The notes under the pieces were generated by a model. It was given only the letters and a program-made list of their open reading frames with translations. It made no database searches and was not told where the DNA came from. Source: Pedobacter sp. Leaf194 (GTDB taxonomy: Bacteria > Bacteroidota > Bacteroidia > Sphingobacteriales > Sphingobacteriaceae). From it: a stretch of 64,000 nucleotides of DNA. Made by a program: the position numbers and the translations under genes. Shown piece after piece: positions 8,013 to 16,378 of the stretch. The stretch covers positions 83,460 to 147,459 of the forward strand of contig NZ_LMPU01000014.1 of the NCBI RefSeq assembly GCF_001423945.1, given 5' to 3'. Position 1 is the first letter of the stretch. Each line of letters opens with the position of its first letter.

Positions 8013-9704
8013 CTACCAGTAAATGGTGTAAAGTGCAACAATAAGACCGATAATCAAGAGTGCTCCAATTGCAAACCCAGTGGTTGTTTTGAACATCTTT
8101 GTATCAATCTCCAAGCCATTTGGAACAACGCCCTTCTTATTCTCTACGATACTAATAATGTACATACCAATTGCGCAGCAGGCAAATACGATAAGCATTC
8201 TATCCATAAAAGGTATTTCAAAAACACCTTTACCATTATCTACCGACCAGCCAAACTGATGAAGGCCGGATAAGTCTGTCCATTTGGGCAGGAATTTTAA
8301 AATTACAGAGAAGATAAATCCACCTATCGTGGCAAAAAGCGCTGCGTTGGAAGTGGTCTTTTTCCAGAAAAAGCCAAAAATAAACATGGCAAAAATACCC
8401 GGAGAAACAAAGCCTGTATATTCCTGAATGTATTGAAAACCTTGCTTGCCTTCACCCATTAAACCTTCGCCAAAGCCGAATGACAGAATTACAGCCAAAA
8501 ACATTGAAACAATTACGGCGATTTTACCAACGTTAACAAGATTGGTTTCAGAAGCTCCGGTATTAAAGGCTTTTTTATAAATATCGAGCGTAAAAATGGT
8601 GGCAATACTATTTGCTTTACCCGCTAAAGACGCGACAATCGCCGCTGTTAATGCCGCGAAAGATAGTCCCTTTAACCCGGCAGGAAGTAAAGTTAACAAG
8701 GCCGGGTAAGCCTTATTGGGGTCGGAAACTCCTGTTGAAGTTAACAATTGCGACGCATTTATACCACCAACGTTATTCTTTATGATGTAATAAACGGCAA
8801 TTCCGGGAACAACAACAATTACCGGCATTAACATTTTCAAGAATGCGGCAAAGAGCAAACCACCCCTTGCAGTCGGTAGTGATGCACCTAAAGCTCTTTG
8901 AGTAATGTATTGGTTACAACCCCAGTAGCTTAGATTTGCAATCCACATACCGCCAATCAGCACGCTTAAGCCCGGCAAATCGATATAGTTGGGATTATCT
9001 TTTTTAAAGATTAAGTGAAAATGTTCAGAAGCACCTTCTTTCAGCATTGTAAATCCGGCACCAATTCCCTTTCCATCAGAAATTAAGTTTAATGCAATGT
9101 AGGTTGCCACCAATCCGCCAAGTACAAGGAAGAACACCTGGATTACATCAGTATAACCAATCACTTTCATGCCTCCAAGTGTAATTATAATAGCGAAAAT
9201 TGCAAGTGCCCAAATGCAAATGGAGATGTCGAAACCCGAAATCCCACTAATGGCAAGCGCACCAAGATATAGGATCGACATTAAATTTACCACAATATAA
9301 AGCATCAACCAGAATACGGCCATAATCATAGCTACGGTAGAATTGTAGCGTTGATGCAGGAACTGAGGCATTGTAAAAATTTTGTTCTTTAAATAAACGG
9401 GCATAAAAAACACTGCTACAACAATCAGCGTAGCGGCAGCCATCCATTCGTAAGCGGATATTGCAAGGCCCAGTTTAAAGCCCGAACCGCTCATGCCAAT
9501 CATCTGCTCTGCAGAGATGTTTGATGCAATCAGCGATGCACCAATTGCCCACCAGGTTAATGAACCTTCGGCTAAAAAATAGTCTTTAGAACCACCCTCT
9601 GCAGATTTTTTCCTTTTATAAATGTACAAGCCGTAGGCTGAAACAATAACAAAGTAGACAAGAAAAACAATGTAATCTTTCGAATCGAGCAGGGAATTTT
9701 TCAT
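8013..9704 (-). CDS. Sodium/solute symporter, SSS family (SGLT-like)
   Basis: 563 residues with about 14 hydrophobic helices. SSS features: FLAEGSLTWWAIGASLIASNISAEQMIGMSG at about 40-75, the region with WSGTxxI-like GGMKVIGYTDVIQVFFLVLGG, and GLSFAALTAAIVASLAGKANSIATIFTLDIY (sodium-site helix 8). These carriers use the sodium gradient to import sugars, sialic acid or similar solutes; family resemblance is to vSGLT. The substrate is not evident. It stands alone, convergent with the lipoprotein gene and divergent from the CsaA-like gene, so it is a single-gene unit. Confidence 0.9.
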   Translation of the reverse strand: MKNSLLDSKDYIVFLVYFVIVSAYGLYIYKRKKSAEGGSKDYFLAEGSLTWWAIGASLIASNISAEQMIGMSGSGFKLGLAISAYEWMAAATLIVVAVFFMPVYLKNKIFTMPQFLHQRYNSTVAMIMAVFWLMLYIVVNLMSILYLGALAISGISGFDISICIWALAIFAIIITLGGMKVIGYTDVIQVFFLVLGGLVATYIALNLISDGKGIGAGFTMLKEGASEHFHLIFKKDNPNYIDLPGLSVLIGGMWIANLSYWGCNQYITQRALGASLPTARGGLLFAAFLKMLMPVIVVVPGIAVYYIIKNNVGGINASQLLTSTGVSDPNKAYPALLTLLPAGLKGLSFAALTAAIVASLAGKANSIATIFTLDIYKKAFNTGASETNLVNVGKIAVIVSMFLAVILSFGFGEGLMGEGKQGFQYIQEYTGFVSPGIFAMFIFGFFWKKTTSNAALFATIGGFIFSVILKFLPKWTDLSGLHQFGWSVDNGKGVFEIPFMDRMLIVFACCAIGMYIISIVENKKGVVPNGLEIDTKMFKTTTGFAIGALLIIGLIVALYTIYW

Positions 9705-9834
9705 TAAATTAAAATATAATTCGGTTTTGTATTTTAAATGTAGTAATTCAAAAAATAAAATCTGTGTTAAATTAAAATTTTATCAAGCCGCCTAATCACA
9801 TGCAAGATCATTAATTTAGGCGAAAATTAAAGTT

Positions 9835-10170
9835 ATGGAAGAAATAACGTGGAACGATTTTGAAAAAGTAGAACTACGGGCCGGAACAATTCTGGAGGCT
9901 TTTGATTTTCCTGAAGCACGTAAACCTGCGTACAAACTCAAGGTAGATTTTGGTGAATTTGGAATCAAAACGAGTAGTGCCCAGATAACTAAACTTTACA
10001 AAAAAGAGGAGTTGCCAGGCAAACAGATTATCGGTGTGGTTAATTTCCCAAAAAAACAAATTGGAAAATTTATGTCGGAGTTTTTGGTTACAGGTTTTGC
10101 CGATGAAAATGGCGATATCGTTTTAACAACGCTCAATGGGAAAGTTCCTAACGGAAGTAAAATGATATAA
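9835..10170 (+). CDS. csaA: tRNA-binding domain protein, CsaA-like
   Basis: 111 residues forming one tRNA-binding OB fold of the CsaA/Trbp111/EMAP-II type: FEKVELRAGTILEAFDFPEARKP, LKVDFGEFGIKTSSAQIT, IIGVVNFPKKQIG and SEFLVTGFADENGDIVL. CsaA of Bacillus acts as a small dimeric chaperone that also binds tRNA. Length fits a full-length CsaA. The start is the ATG at 9835. The TadA-like gene follows after 13 bases, making a plausible two-gene tRNA-related unit. Confidence 0.88.
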   Translation: MEEITWNDFEKVELRAGTILEAFDFPEARKPAYKLKVDFGEFGIKTSSAQITKLYKKEELPGKQIIGVVNFPKKQIGKFMSEFLVTGFADENGDIVLTTLNGKVPNGSKMI

Positions 10171-10183
10171 GGTATATTTGAAC

Positions 10184-10651
10184 ATGAGTTTTTATAATTT
10201 CGAGGGTAACGATCTGGAAGCAGAAGATGTTCATTACATGAAGCTGGCGTTGGCAGAAGCGCAGAAAGCCCTGGCAGAAGATGAAATTCCAATCGGAGCC
10301 ATTGTAGTTGCCAAAAACCGTGTAATTGGCCGTGGATACAATTTAACCGAACGTTTTAATGATGTTACTGCCCATGCAGAAATGCAGGCTTTTACGTCGG
10401 CAAGCCAAACCATCGGCGGAAAGTATTTAACCGATTGTACATTATACGTAACCATAGAGCCTTGCGTAATGTGTGCAGGCGCTAGCTACTGGACGCAGAT
10501 AAGCAGGATAGTTTACGGCGCCCGTGAAGAAAAACGCGGATTTTTATCTAAAGGAACAAATTTGCTACATCCAAAAACTGTGCTAAAAGGTGGCGTATTG
10601 GCAGAAGAGTGCGCCATGTTAATGAAAAGTTTCTTTGCCAAAAGGAGATAA
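10184..10651 (+). CDS. Nucleoside/tRNA adenosine deaminase, TadA-like
   Basis: 155 residues. Zinc deaminase motifs are present: HAE (H64, E66) and PCVMC (C94, C97), the cytidine-deaminase-like fold of TadA, which converts A34 to inosine in tRNA-Arg. The C-terminus has GFLSKGTNLLHPKTVLKGGVL-type sequence. I chose the ATG at 10184; an in-frame TTG two codons earlier is less likely. TadA and related guanine deaminases share these motifs, so the substrate rests on resemblance. It follows csaA closely. Confidence 0.85.
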   Translation: MSFYNFEGNDLEAEDVHYMKLALAEAQKALAEDEIPIGAIVVAKNRVIGRGYNLTERFNDVTAHAEMQAFTSASQTIGGKYLTDCTLYVTIEPCVMCAGASYWTQISRIVYGAREEKRGFLSKGTNLLHPKTVLKGGVLAEECAMLMKSFFAKRR

Positions 10652-10710
10652 GTAATCGCTACAAAACCAATTGATGATAATAACGTGAACAAAACTTAAC
10701 CTTCGAATGT

Positions 10711-10718
10711 TATATTTG
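10711..10718 (+). promoter_or_regulatory. Bacteroidota -7 element (TAnnTTTG) for sodA
   Basis: TATATTTG fits the Bacteroidota -7 consensus exactly and lies 40 bases before the sodA ATG. No convincing -33 TTG is seen at the expected distance, so this is a candidate only. Confidence 0.45.
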
Positions 10719-10758
10719 CTTCAAGAAACATTTTTTAAACTTTAAACATATAAATATT

Positions 10759-11367
10759 ATGGCTTTTGAATTACCTGCGTTACACTACGCAACCGATGCA
10801 TTAGAACCGCATATTGATAAAATGACCATGGAAATCCACCATGACAAACATCACCAAGCTTATGTTACTAACCTTAATAAAGCGTTAGAAGGTAAGCCTG
10901 AAGCGAACTCAAGTATCGAGGATATCGTAAAAAATATTTCTAAATACCCTGCTGCAGTTAGAAATAACGGTGGCGGACATTATAATCACTCTTTATTCTG
11001 GAACATTTTAGGTCCGAATAAAGGTGGCGAACCAACCGGCGATTTAGCAAAAGCAATAAAAGATACTTTTGGATCTTTTGCTGATTTAAAAACTAAAATG
11101 CAGGAAGCTGGCGCTACACGTTTCGGTTCTGGCTGGGCTTGGTTATCAGTTGGTGCTGATAAAAAACTTCAGGTTTCTTCTACGCCTAACCAAGATAATC
11201 CTTTGATGGATGTTGCCGAAGTAAAAGGTACGCCAATTTTGGGTATTGATGTTTGGGAACATGCCTATTATTTAAAATATCAGAACAAACGTCCGGATTA
11301 CTTAGCGGCTATCTGGAATGTTGTTAATTGGGATGCTGTTGCAGAACTTTATAAAAAAGCGTTGTAA
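10759..11367 (+). CDS. sodA: Superoxide dismutase, Mn/Fe family
   Basis: 202 residues, the usual length. It converts superoxide to oxygen and hydrogen peroxide in the cytoplasm. Metal ligands can be placed at H27 (EIHHDKHHQAYV), H77 (HYNHSLFW), D164 and H168 (DVWEHAYY). Residues cannot firmly separate Mn from Fe use. It has its own promoter element and a strong terminator behind it, so it is monocistronic. oxyR and an AhpD-like gene lie 1-2 kb downstream. Confidence 0.95.
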   Translation: MAFELPALHYATDALEPHIDKMTMEIHHDKHHQAYVTNLNKALEGKPEANSSIEDIVKNISKYPAAVRNNGGGHYNHSLFWNILGPNKGGEPTGDLAKAIKDTFGSFADLKTKMQEAGATRFGSGWAWLSVGADKKLQVSSTPNQDNPLMDVAEVKGTPILGIDVWEHAYYLKYQNKRPDYLAAIWNVVNWDAVAELYKKAL

Positions 11368-11392
11368 CCAGCATTATCTAAATAGATTTTGA

Positions 11393-11421
11393 AAAGCCTG
11401 CAAACACAATTTGCAGGCTTT
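11393..11421 (+). terminator. Rho-independent terminator after sodA
   Basis: A perfect 12-base stem (11393-11404 pairs with 11410-11421) with a 5-base loop, core GCCTGC, followed by a T-rich tail. It begins 26 bases after the sodA stop. Confidence 0.85.
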
Positions 11422-11460
11422 CTTATTAATTAATACCTTCGCATATAATATTTTACCAAA

Positions 11461-11898
11461 ATGAAAAACGTTATAGTTTTATTTTTAATGGTTGTTGGCT
11501 TTGCTATGTTATCTATGGCGCAACAGAAAGCGCCAACGCCAACTGAGATTGCGAAGAAAAATGTGGAAGATTTGGATAAAAAGCTAAAACTTAACGACAC
11601 CCAAAAAAGTATAATCTACAGCCTCACCTATAATCAGGCTAAAGAACAATCAGATTTAGTTAAGAGACAACAGGCCGGCCATACCAAAGAAGACGATGTT
11701 GACAAGTATTACAAAATGCAAAATGAAACTTCAAAAAGCATTCGAAATGTTTTAAAAGGCGAACAGCAAGCGAAATACGATAAAATAATTGAAGACCGTT
11801 TGAGTGGTAAAGCCAACAAGAAAAAGAAAAAAGGCGAAGAAGAAGAGGTTGAAGGTGATATAAACGGCCTTTTACTTAAACCAGAAAAAGTAAATTAA
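11461..11898 (+). CDS. Secreted helical protein of unknown function
   Basis: 145 residues. A signal peptide (about 1-20) ends at SMAQQ. The mature part is a charged, all-helical segment (VEDLDKKLKLNDTQKSIIYSLT and YKMQNETSKSIRNVLKGEQQAKYDKIIEDR) that recalls LTxxQ/Spy-like periplasmic proteins, then a lysine/glutamate-rich low-complexity tail (about 120-132). The Spy-like reading is tentative. A small membrane protein gene follows after 17 bases. Confidence 0.7.
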   Translation: MKNVIVLFLMVVGFAMLSMAQQKAPTPTEIAKKNVEDLDKKLKLNDTQKSIIYSLTYNQAKEQSDLVKRQQAGHTKEDDVDKYYKMQNETSKSIRNVLKGEQQAKYDKIIEDRLSGKANKKKKKGEEEEVEGDINGLLLKPEKVN

Positions 11899-11915
11899 CA
11901 TCCATTAACATTACA

Positions 11916-12170
11916 ATGCCTGAAATCTTAGTCGGGTCTCTTGTACTTTGCCTGCTGCTTTCTCCTCAGCTTCTGGCCGGTTTCCTGGCAAAGAGAACCG
12001 GTAGAAACTTTTGGTTCTGGTTTTTCATATCCTTTATTATACCGATAATCTCGTTAATAATTTTAATTTTTCTGGATGATAAAAACCCCCATACTAAAGG
12101 TTACAAACTGGCCGATCATGTTTCCAATAAAAAAGATTTTAACAGTATTGATTTATTAGAACGGCGTTAA
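11916..12170 (+). CDS. Small membrane protein
   Basis: 84 residues with two hydrophobic stretches (about 3-22 and 32-52) separated by AKRTGRNFWFWF, and a polar C-terminal tail. No family recognised; it loosely resembles small integral membrane proteins of the hydrophobic two-helix kind. It probably shares a transcript with the secreted helical protein. Its stop codon overlaps by 4 bases the stop codon of the convergent oxyR gene. Confidence 0.6.
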   Translation: MPEILVGSLVLCLLLSPQLLAGFLAKRTGRNFWFWFFISFIIPIISLIILIFLDDKNPHTKGYKLADHVSNKKDFNSIDLLERR

Positions 12171-13099
12171 ATTCCAACAATATCCTTTTTCTTTTTCTGC
12201 TTCATTGCTTTAGGGATAATCTCTAAAATTTCATCTTTCAACGCGTTCAACATGCGCTTTTTTATGAAATTTTTATGCGTTACCAAACTGATTTCTCTTA
12301 CAGGTTCCGGCGACTTGAAATGTCTTATTTTATTAATTTGTTTGGTGTTTAACTCCGCAATGGCAAGCTCGGGAAGTAAGGTAGCACCACCATTTAAGTC
12401 GACCATTCTCACAAGGGTTTCAACGCTTCCCGTATTATATTCTAAGCCTTGCAAACGATTATTTTTTGTAGAGCGGCAAATATTTAAGACCTGATTTCGC
12501 ATACAATGACCTTCATTTAACAACCAGATATTCTCATCGTTTAAATCCTCAGCATCAACCGCTTTCTTTTTATAAAGTTTACTGTTTTTGCTAATGTAAC
12601 TCACAAAATTTTCATAGTAAAGCGGCATTTCTACAATGTTTACATCCGTTAAAGGTGTTGCTAAAATACCACAATCCAAAACGCCGGTTTTTAAGTGATG
12701 GATAATGTCTTCAGTTGTATATTCCCAGATCATCAATTTTAATTCCGGATATTTTTCTAACATTGATGATATAACTTCAGGTAGCAGATATGGTGCAACC
12801 GTAGGAATAACACCGATTCGAAGCTCTCCCAAAACATCCTGTTGCTGACTGCTGATTAGTTCTTTTATCTTACCACTTTCCTGCAAAATAATTCTTGCCT
12901 GAGCAACAATCTGGGATCCAATCTCCGTCGGACTTACAGGTTGCTTACTTCTGTCGAATATTTTTACGCTCAGCAACTCCTCAAGCTTTTGCACCTGCAT
13001 ACTTAATGTAGGTTGTGTAACAAAACACTTATCAGCAGCAGTTACAAAACTCCTGTAAGTATCAACGGCAACAATGTATTCGAGCTGAACTAAAGTCAT
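12167..13099 (-). CDS. oxyR: Peroxide-sensing LysR-family regulator OxyR
   Basis: 310 residues. The N-terminal winged helix-turn-helix is LysR type (MTLVQLEYIVAVDTYRSF, ADKCFVTQPTLSMQVQKLEE), followed by a periplasmic-binding-like sensor domain. The peroxide switch cysteines fall at C199 and C208 (GHCMRNQVLNIC), exactly the E. coli OxyR numbering and spacing. This argues for real H2O2 sensing, not a generic LysR. It is divergent from the AhpD-like gene, a likely target, with a 142-base shared promoter region. Regulation of nearby sodA is possible but unproven. Confidence 0.93.
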   Translation of the reverse strand: MTLVQLEYIVAVDTYRSFVTAADKCFVTQPTLSMQVQKLEELLSVKIFDRSKQPVSPTEIGSQIVAQARIILQESGKIKELISSQQQDVLGELRIGVIPTVAPYLLPEVISSMLEKYPELKLMIWEYTTEDIIHHLKTGVLDCGILATPLTDVNIVEMPLYYENFVSYISKNSKLYKKKAVDAEDLNDENIWLLNEGHCMRNQVLNICRSTKNNRLQGLEYNTGSVETLVRMVDLNGGATLLPELAIAELNTKQINKIRHFKSPEPVREISLVTHKNFIKKRMLNALKDEILEIIPKAMKQKKKKDIVGI

Positions 13100-13241
13100 A
13101 TAGCTAAAATTGATTTATAATATCAAATATATAAATTATAACTATAAGTATTTTCCGAGGCTTCGATTATTTCTTAAACTAGATTAAGTTTTCTGAGAAA
13201 ACCAATGCCGATTTTTACAACTTAATTTAAACAAAATAAAA

Positions 13242-13676
13242 ATGGAAAGTAGAATAGACATTCAGAAAACAGAGCCGGCAGCCTATCAGGCTATGTATGC
13301 TTTAGAAAAATATTTAGCATCAAGTGCTTTAACGCCCACCCACAAAGAATTGATTAAGCTGCGGGCGTCGCAAATAAATGGCTGCGCATTTTGCATCAAC
13401 ATGCACAGTACCGATGCAAGAAAGTTAGGGGAAACGGAACAAAGGATTTATCTGCTTAATGCCTGGAGAGAAACAAATTTATTTACAGAAGAAGAACAGG
13501 CAATTTTAGCACTAACCGAAGAGGTAACTTTGATTACCAGTCATGTTTCTGATAAAACCTATAACAAAGCAGCAAGCCTTTTCGACGAGCATTATTTAGC
13601 CCAAATTATTATCGCAATTGCAACCATTAATGCATGGAACAGGATTGCGATAACTTCCAGAACGATGGTTGGCTAA
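13242..13676 (+). CDS. AhpD/carboxymuconolactone decarboxylase-family protein
   Basis: 144 residues, all-helical. It has the AhpD-like redox motif GCAFCINMH (CxxC plus a following histidine) at about residues 47-55, after LTPTHKELIKLRASQIN. Family members reduce peroxides or act as thiol oxidoreductases; the CxxCxxxH core is that of the peroxidase-linked subfamily. The divergent position to oxyR supports a peroxide-stress role. It is not classic AhpD, which works with AhpC; no ahpC is in view. Confidence 0.85.
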   Translation: MESRIDIQKTEPAAYQAMYALEKYLASSALTPTHKELIKLRASQINGCAFCINMHSTDARKLGETEQRIYLLNAWRETNLFTEEEQAILALTEEVTLITSHVSDKTYNKAASLFDEHYLAQIIIAIATINAWNRIAITSRTMVG

Positions 13677-13683
13677 AAAGGAA

Positions 13684-13713
13684 ATTTTGTCTGGCCTAGC
13701 CGCCAGATAAAAT
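13684..13713. terminator. Hairpin between convergent ahpD-like and CE12 genes
   Basis: The 12-base arms 13684-13695 and 13702-13713 pair with one G-U, closed by a 6-base loop. It sits between two converging genes and overlaps the CE12 stop codon, so it could end both transcripts. No long T-run is present. Confidence 0.5.
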
Positions 13714-14501
13714 TATTTCCTGATGTTAATTCTTTTGAGCTCATTAAAGACTAACCGCGCTACTTCGGCTGCACCTGCTGGCTGAAAGTGCGTATTGTCC
13801 TTCTGGCCTTTTGGATAAGCCTCATATCGACCAGAATCCAGGTTCATAAAATATTTCGCTGATACAAAATCCTTCCCTTTGCTGGTAAAATATTCTGCCG
13901 ATCGGATGGTTAAGTCGACCAGCGGCACCTTTAGCTCCGCAGCAACGTCTCTAACCGCCTGCGGATAATCACCGTGAGCGTTGCCCAATTTGCCATCTTT
14001 CCAGGGGTAATTTCTGCTAACAGGCGTAATCAAAACTGGAACGGCTTTCTTTTTCCTGGTTTCGTTTACATACATCCTTAAAAAATCTTTATACGCTTCA
14101 ACTGGTGTATATCTTTCAGGTTTATCTTTTGCAGCATCGTTGTGCCCGAATTGAATTAAAACCAAATCGTTTTTTTCCAAAGACTGAAAAACATCTTTCC
14201 ACCTACCTTCTTCAAAAAAGCTTCTTGTGCTTCTGCCGCCTACCGCCTTATCAACAACTATAGCGCTGTCGCTTTTAATTAAATGGTTGACTTTCTTTAG
14301 GCTGTCCCTAACTAAGAATCGTTGAAAAACCTGCCCCCACCCAGTTATAGGGTACTTTTTTTGTTTATAATTACTTTCAAGACTATAATCTGCAACTGTA
14401 GAGTCGCCAATTAAAAAAACCTTAACTGGCGCTGGTTTTATTGTAAAAGAAAAAGAAAAGGCAACTAAAGATAACGAGGCAAAAAGCAGTCTGTTTTTCA
14501 T
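13713..14501 (-). CDS. Rhamnogalacturonan acetylesterase-like SGNH hydrolase (CE12)
   Basis: 262 residues with a signal peptide (about 1-20). SGNH blocks are clear: block I LIGDSTVAD with the nucleophile S34, block II VGGRSTRSF, block III QFGHND, and block V NTHFQPAGA with the catalytic histidine. CE12 enzymes remove acetyl groups from rhamnogalacturonan or pectin outside the cytoplasm. It starts 2 bases after the GH43 gene, so the pair is one operon. A second enzyme of the same type is encoded at 31941-32681. Confidence 0.87.
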   Translation of the reverse strand: MKNRLLFASLSLVAFSFSFTIKPAPVKVFLIGDSTVADYSLESNYKQKKYPITGWGQVFQRFLVRDSLKKVNHLIKSDSAIVVDKAVGGRSTRSFFEEGRWKDVFQSLEKNDLVLIQFGHNDAAKDKPERYTPVEAYKDFLRMYVNETRKKKAVPVLITPVSRNYPWKDGKLGNAHGDYPQAVRDVAAELKVPLVDLTIRSAEYFTSKGKDFVSAKYFMNLDSGRYEAYPKGQKDNTHFQPAGAAEVARLVFNELKRINIRK

Positions 14502-14503
14502 AT

Positions 14504-16141
14504 CTATTTAAGTTTATCAACACGAAACCAGTCAAATTCAGCTACACCAGAATCATTAGTTTGGGAAGCTCTTATTGCATACAACCCAATTTTTGCGCCA
14601 ATCCACTGGCCCGCAACCGCCTTAAATTCATCAGAAACCGACGTAAATGCTAGCCCGTCTTCGCTATAGCTAAACTGGCATTTTGCGCCAGGCTTTACTT
14701 CAACCCTTAAATAAATGGTTGAAAATTTAAGCTTGGCGATTTCTTTCTCGTTTTCGATATTTCCTTTATCTGCATCATTGCAATTACCGTAAACCAGATG
14801 GATGCCGTCTTTTTTATTTTTTAGCTTGAGCGTGGCATAATTTCTTCCGATAATTACCAGCCCGGTCTGCTCGTTATCGAGCTTAGGATTTGGTTTAAAT
14901 TCAAGCTTTGTGGTTACCATAAATGCTTCAGCCGGAAACTTTTGCAGTAATAAATTAGGTACATCCCAAAGATTTTTAGCTTCATCAGGAATTTTTGCGG
15001 TATACAATTTAAGCACACCTTCTGCAGCATCGTTAAAGGCCCAGGTAGCCTGAGGATTTGCCTGCCATTGCCACTGTAAACCTAATTTTTGCGAGTTAAA
15101 TTCATCACTCTCTGCCGGCGTCTCCGGCAGATAAACTGTGCCCACATTTGGCTTTTTGAAAATTGAAACTGGCTCACCCTTACCATCAGAATCTTTATCG
15201 AATCCAATAACCGGCCAGTCTTTAATCCATTTCATAGGCTGCAGATGAACTACTCGTCCATAAGCATCCTTATCCTGAAAATGAAGGAACCAATCTTCGC
15301 CAGTTTGGGTATTTACCCAGGCACCCTGGTGCGGACCATTTATGCCAGAGGAACCCTGGTCCATAACTACTTTGCGCTCGTACGGCCCATAAATATTTTC
15401 ACTTCTCAGCACAACTTGCCAGCCAGTAGAAACACCACCAGCCGGTGCAAAAAGATAGTAATAAGCATTTCTTTTATAAAACTTTGGCCCTTCTATGGTT
15501 GGGTCTAACTCATGTCCGTCGTATACAATTGTTCCGGCAGCTGTTGCTTTATCTCCACCGGCGTTTAACGGCAATACAGCGAGTACACTTTTTATACCCG
15601 CACGGCTGCCTGCATAGGCGTACGCGAGGTAAACTTTTCCATCTTCATCCCAAAGCGGGCAAGGATCTATAAGGCCTTTGCCGGCAACCACCAATTGAGG
15701 TGCAGACCAGCTACTGTTTATATTTTTTGTTTTAACAAGGTAGATTCCGAAATCCGGGTCGGGGTAATAAATGTAGAATTCGCCATTTCGGTAACGTATT
15801 GCTGGTGCCCAAACACCGTTTCCGTGCTGTGTTTTTTCAAAATGTTCAAAGGGTGGCTGGCGCAACATCGCATGACCTATAATTTTCCAGTTTACCAAAT
15901 CTTTCGAGTGAAGAATTGGCAAACCCGGAACCGCATCGAAACTCGAAGAAACCATATAAAAGTCATCACCAACACGAATAGCATCAGGATCCGAATAATC
16001 GGCATGTAGCACAGGATTTTTATAGCTGCCGTTTCCTAAATCAGACACCCAAACTTTAGAAACGTAATTTGTTTTTCCGAGTTGTGCAAAAGAAGTTAAA
16101 TAGGTTAATAAAAGAAAAGGTATGCTTAACAACAGTTTCAT
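14504..16141 (-). CDS. Glycoside hydrolase family 43 protein
   Basis: 545 residues with a signal peptide ending near SFAQ. The five-bladed propeller of GH43 runs from about 40 to 335: YSDPDAIRVGDDFYM contains the general-base aspartate, GVWAPAIRYRNGEFYIYY, then DPCPLWDEDGKVYL and EGPKFYKRNAYYYL with the probable acid glutamate. A C-terminal concanavalin-like beta-sandwich follows (about 340-545), as in beta-xylosidase-type GH43. Activity is probably arabinofuranosidase or xylosidase on pectin side chains; the subfamily cannot be set by eye. It leads the operon with CE12. Confidence 0.88.
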   Translation of the reverse strand: MKLLLSIPFLLLTYLTSFAQLGKTNYVSKVWVSDLGNGSYKNPVLHADYSDPDAIRVGDDFYMVSSSFDAVPGLPILHSKDLVNWKIIGHAMLRQPPFEHFEKTQHGNGVWAPAIRYRNGEFYIYYPDPDFGIYLVKTKNINSSWSAPQLVVAGKGLIDPCPLWDEDGKVYLAYAYAGSRAGIKSVLAVLPLNAGGDKATAAGTIVYDGHELDPTIEGPKFYKRNAYYYLFAPAGGVSTGWQVVLRSENIYGPYERKVVMDQGSSGINGPHQGAWVNTQTGEDWFLHFQDKDAYGRVVHLQPMKWIKDWPVIGFDKDSDGKGEPVSIFKKPNVGTVYLPETPAESDEFNSQKLGLQWQWQANPQATWAFNDAAEGVLKLYTAKIPDEAKNLWDVPNLLLQKFPAEAFMVTTKLEFKPNPKLDNEQTGLVIIGRNYATLKLKNKKDGIHLVYGNCNDADKGNIENEKEIAKLKFSTIYLRVEVKPGAKCQFSYSEDGLAFTSVSDEFKAVAGQWIGAKIGLYAIRASQTNDSGVAEFDWFRVDKLK

Positions 16142-16220
16142 ACAATGATTTTTGAAAACCGATTGGTTATATTTGGTTTAACAAGATTAAGTGATTTTTG
16201 ATTTTAATCCAATCTTTATT

Positions 16221-16234
16221 GTGCAATCGTTCCC
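16221..16234. promoter_or_regulatory. Candidate LacI-family operator in GH43/CE8 divergon
   Basis: GTGCAATCGTTCCC, identical over 14 bases to the site upstream of susC. It has the central CG and GCAA half-site of LacI/PurR-type operators. It lies 79 bases upstream of the GH43 ATG and between two divergent pectin genes, so it could serve both. Confidence 0.55.
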
Positions 16235-16378
16235 GTTATCGTTTGCGATGTTTATTTTAGGCGAACCTGCTCTGCAAATGAGTTTAATGAGTAAAATTGT
16301 CCATCATATATTAATTATCTGCGGCCGCGTTTAAGGTTTACCGCAAACGTGGCCGATTTAATTTTATCTATCTATCAT

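Noticed and set aside
11821..11860. Short A-rich repeat at the end of the secreted helical protein
   Set aside because: It encodes a lysine/glutamate-rich tail and is low-complexity coding sequence, not a mobile or tandem repeat.
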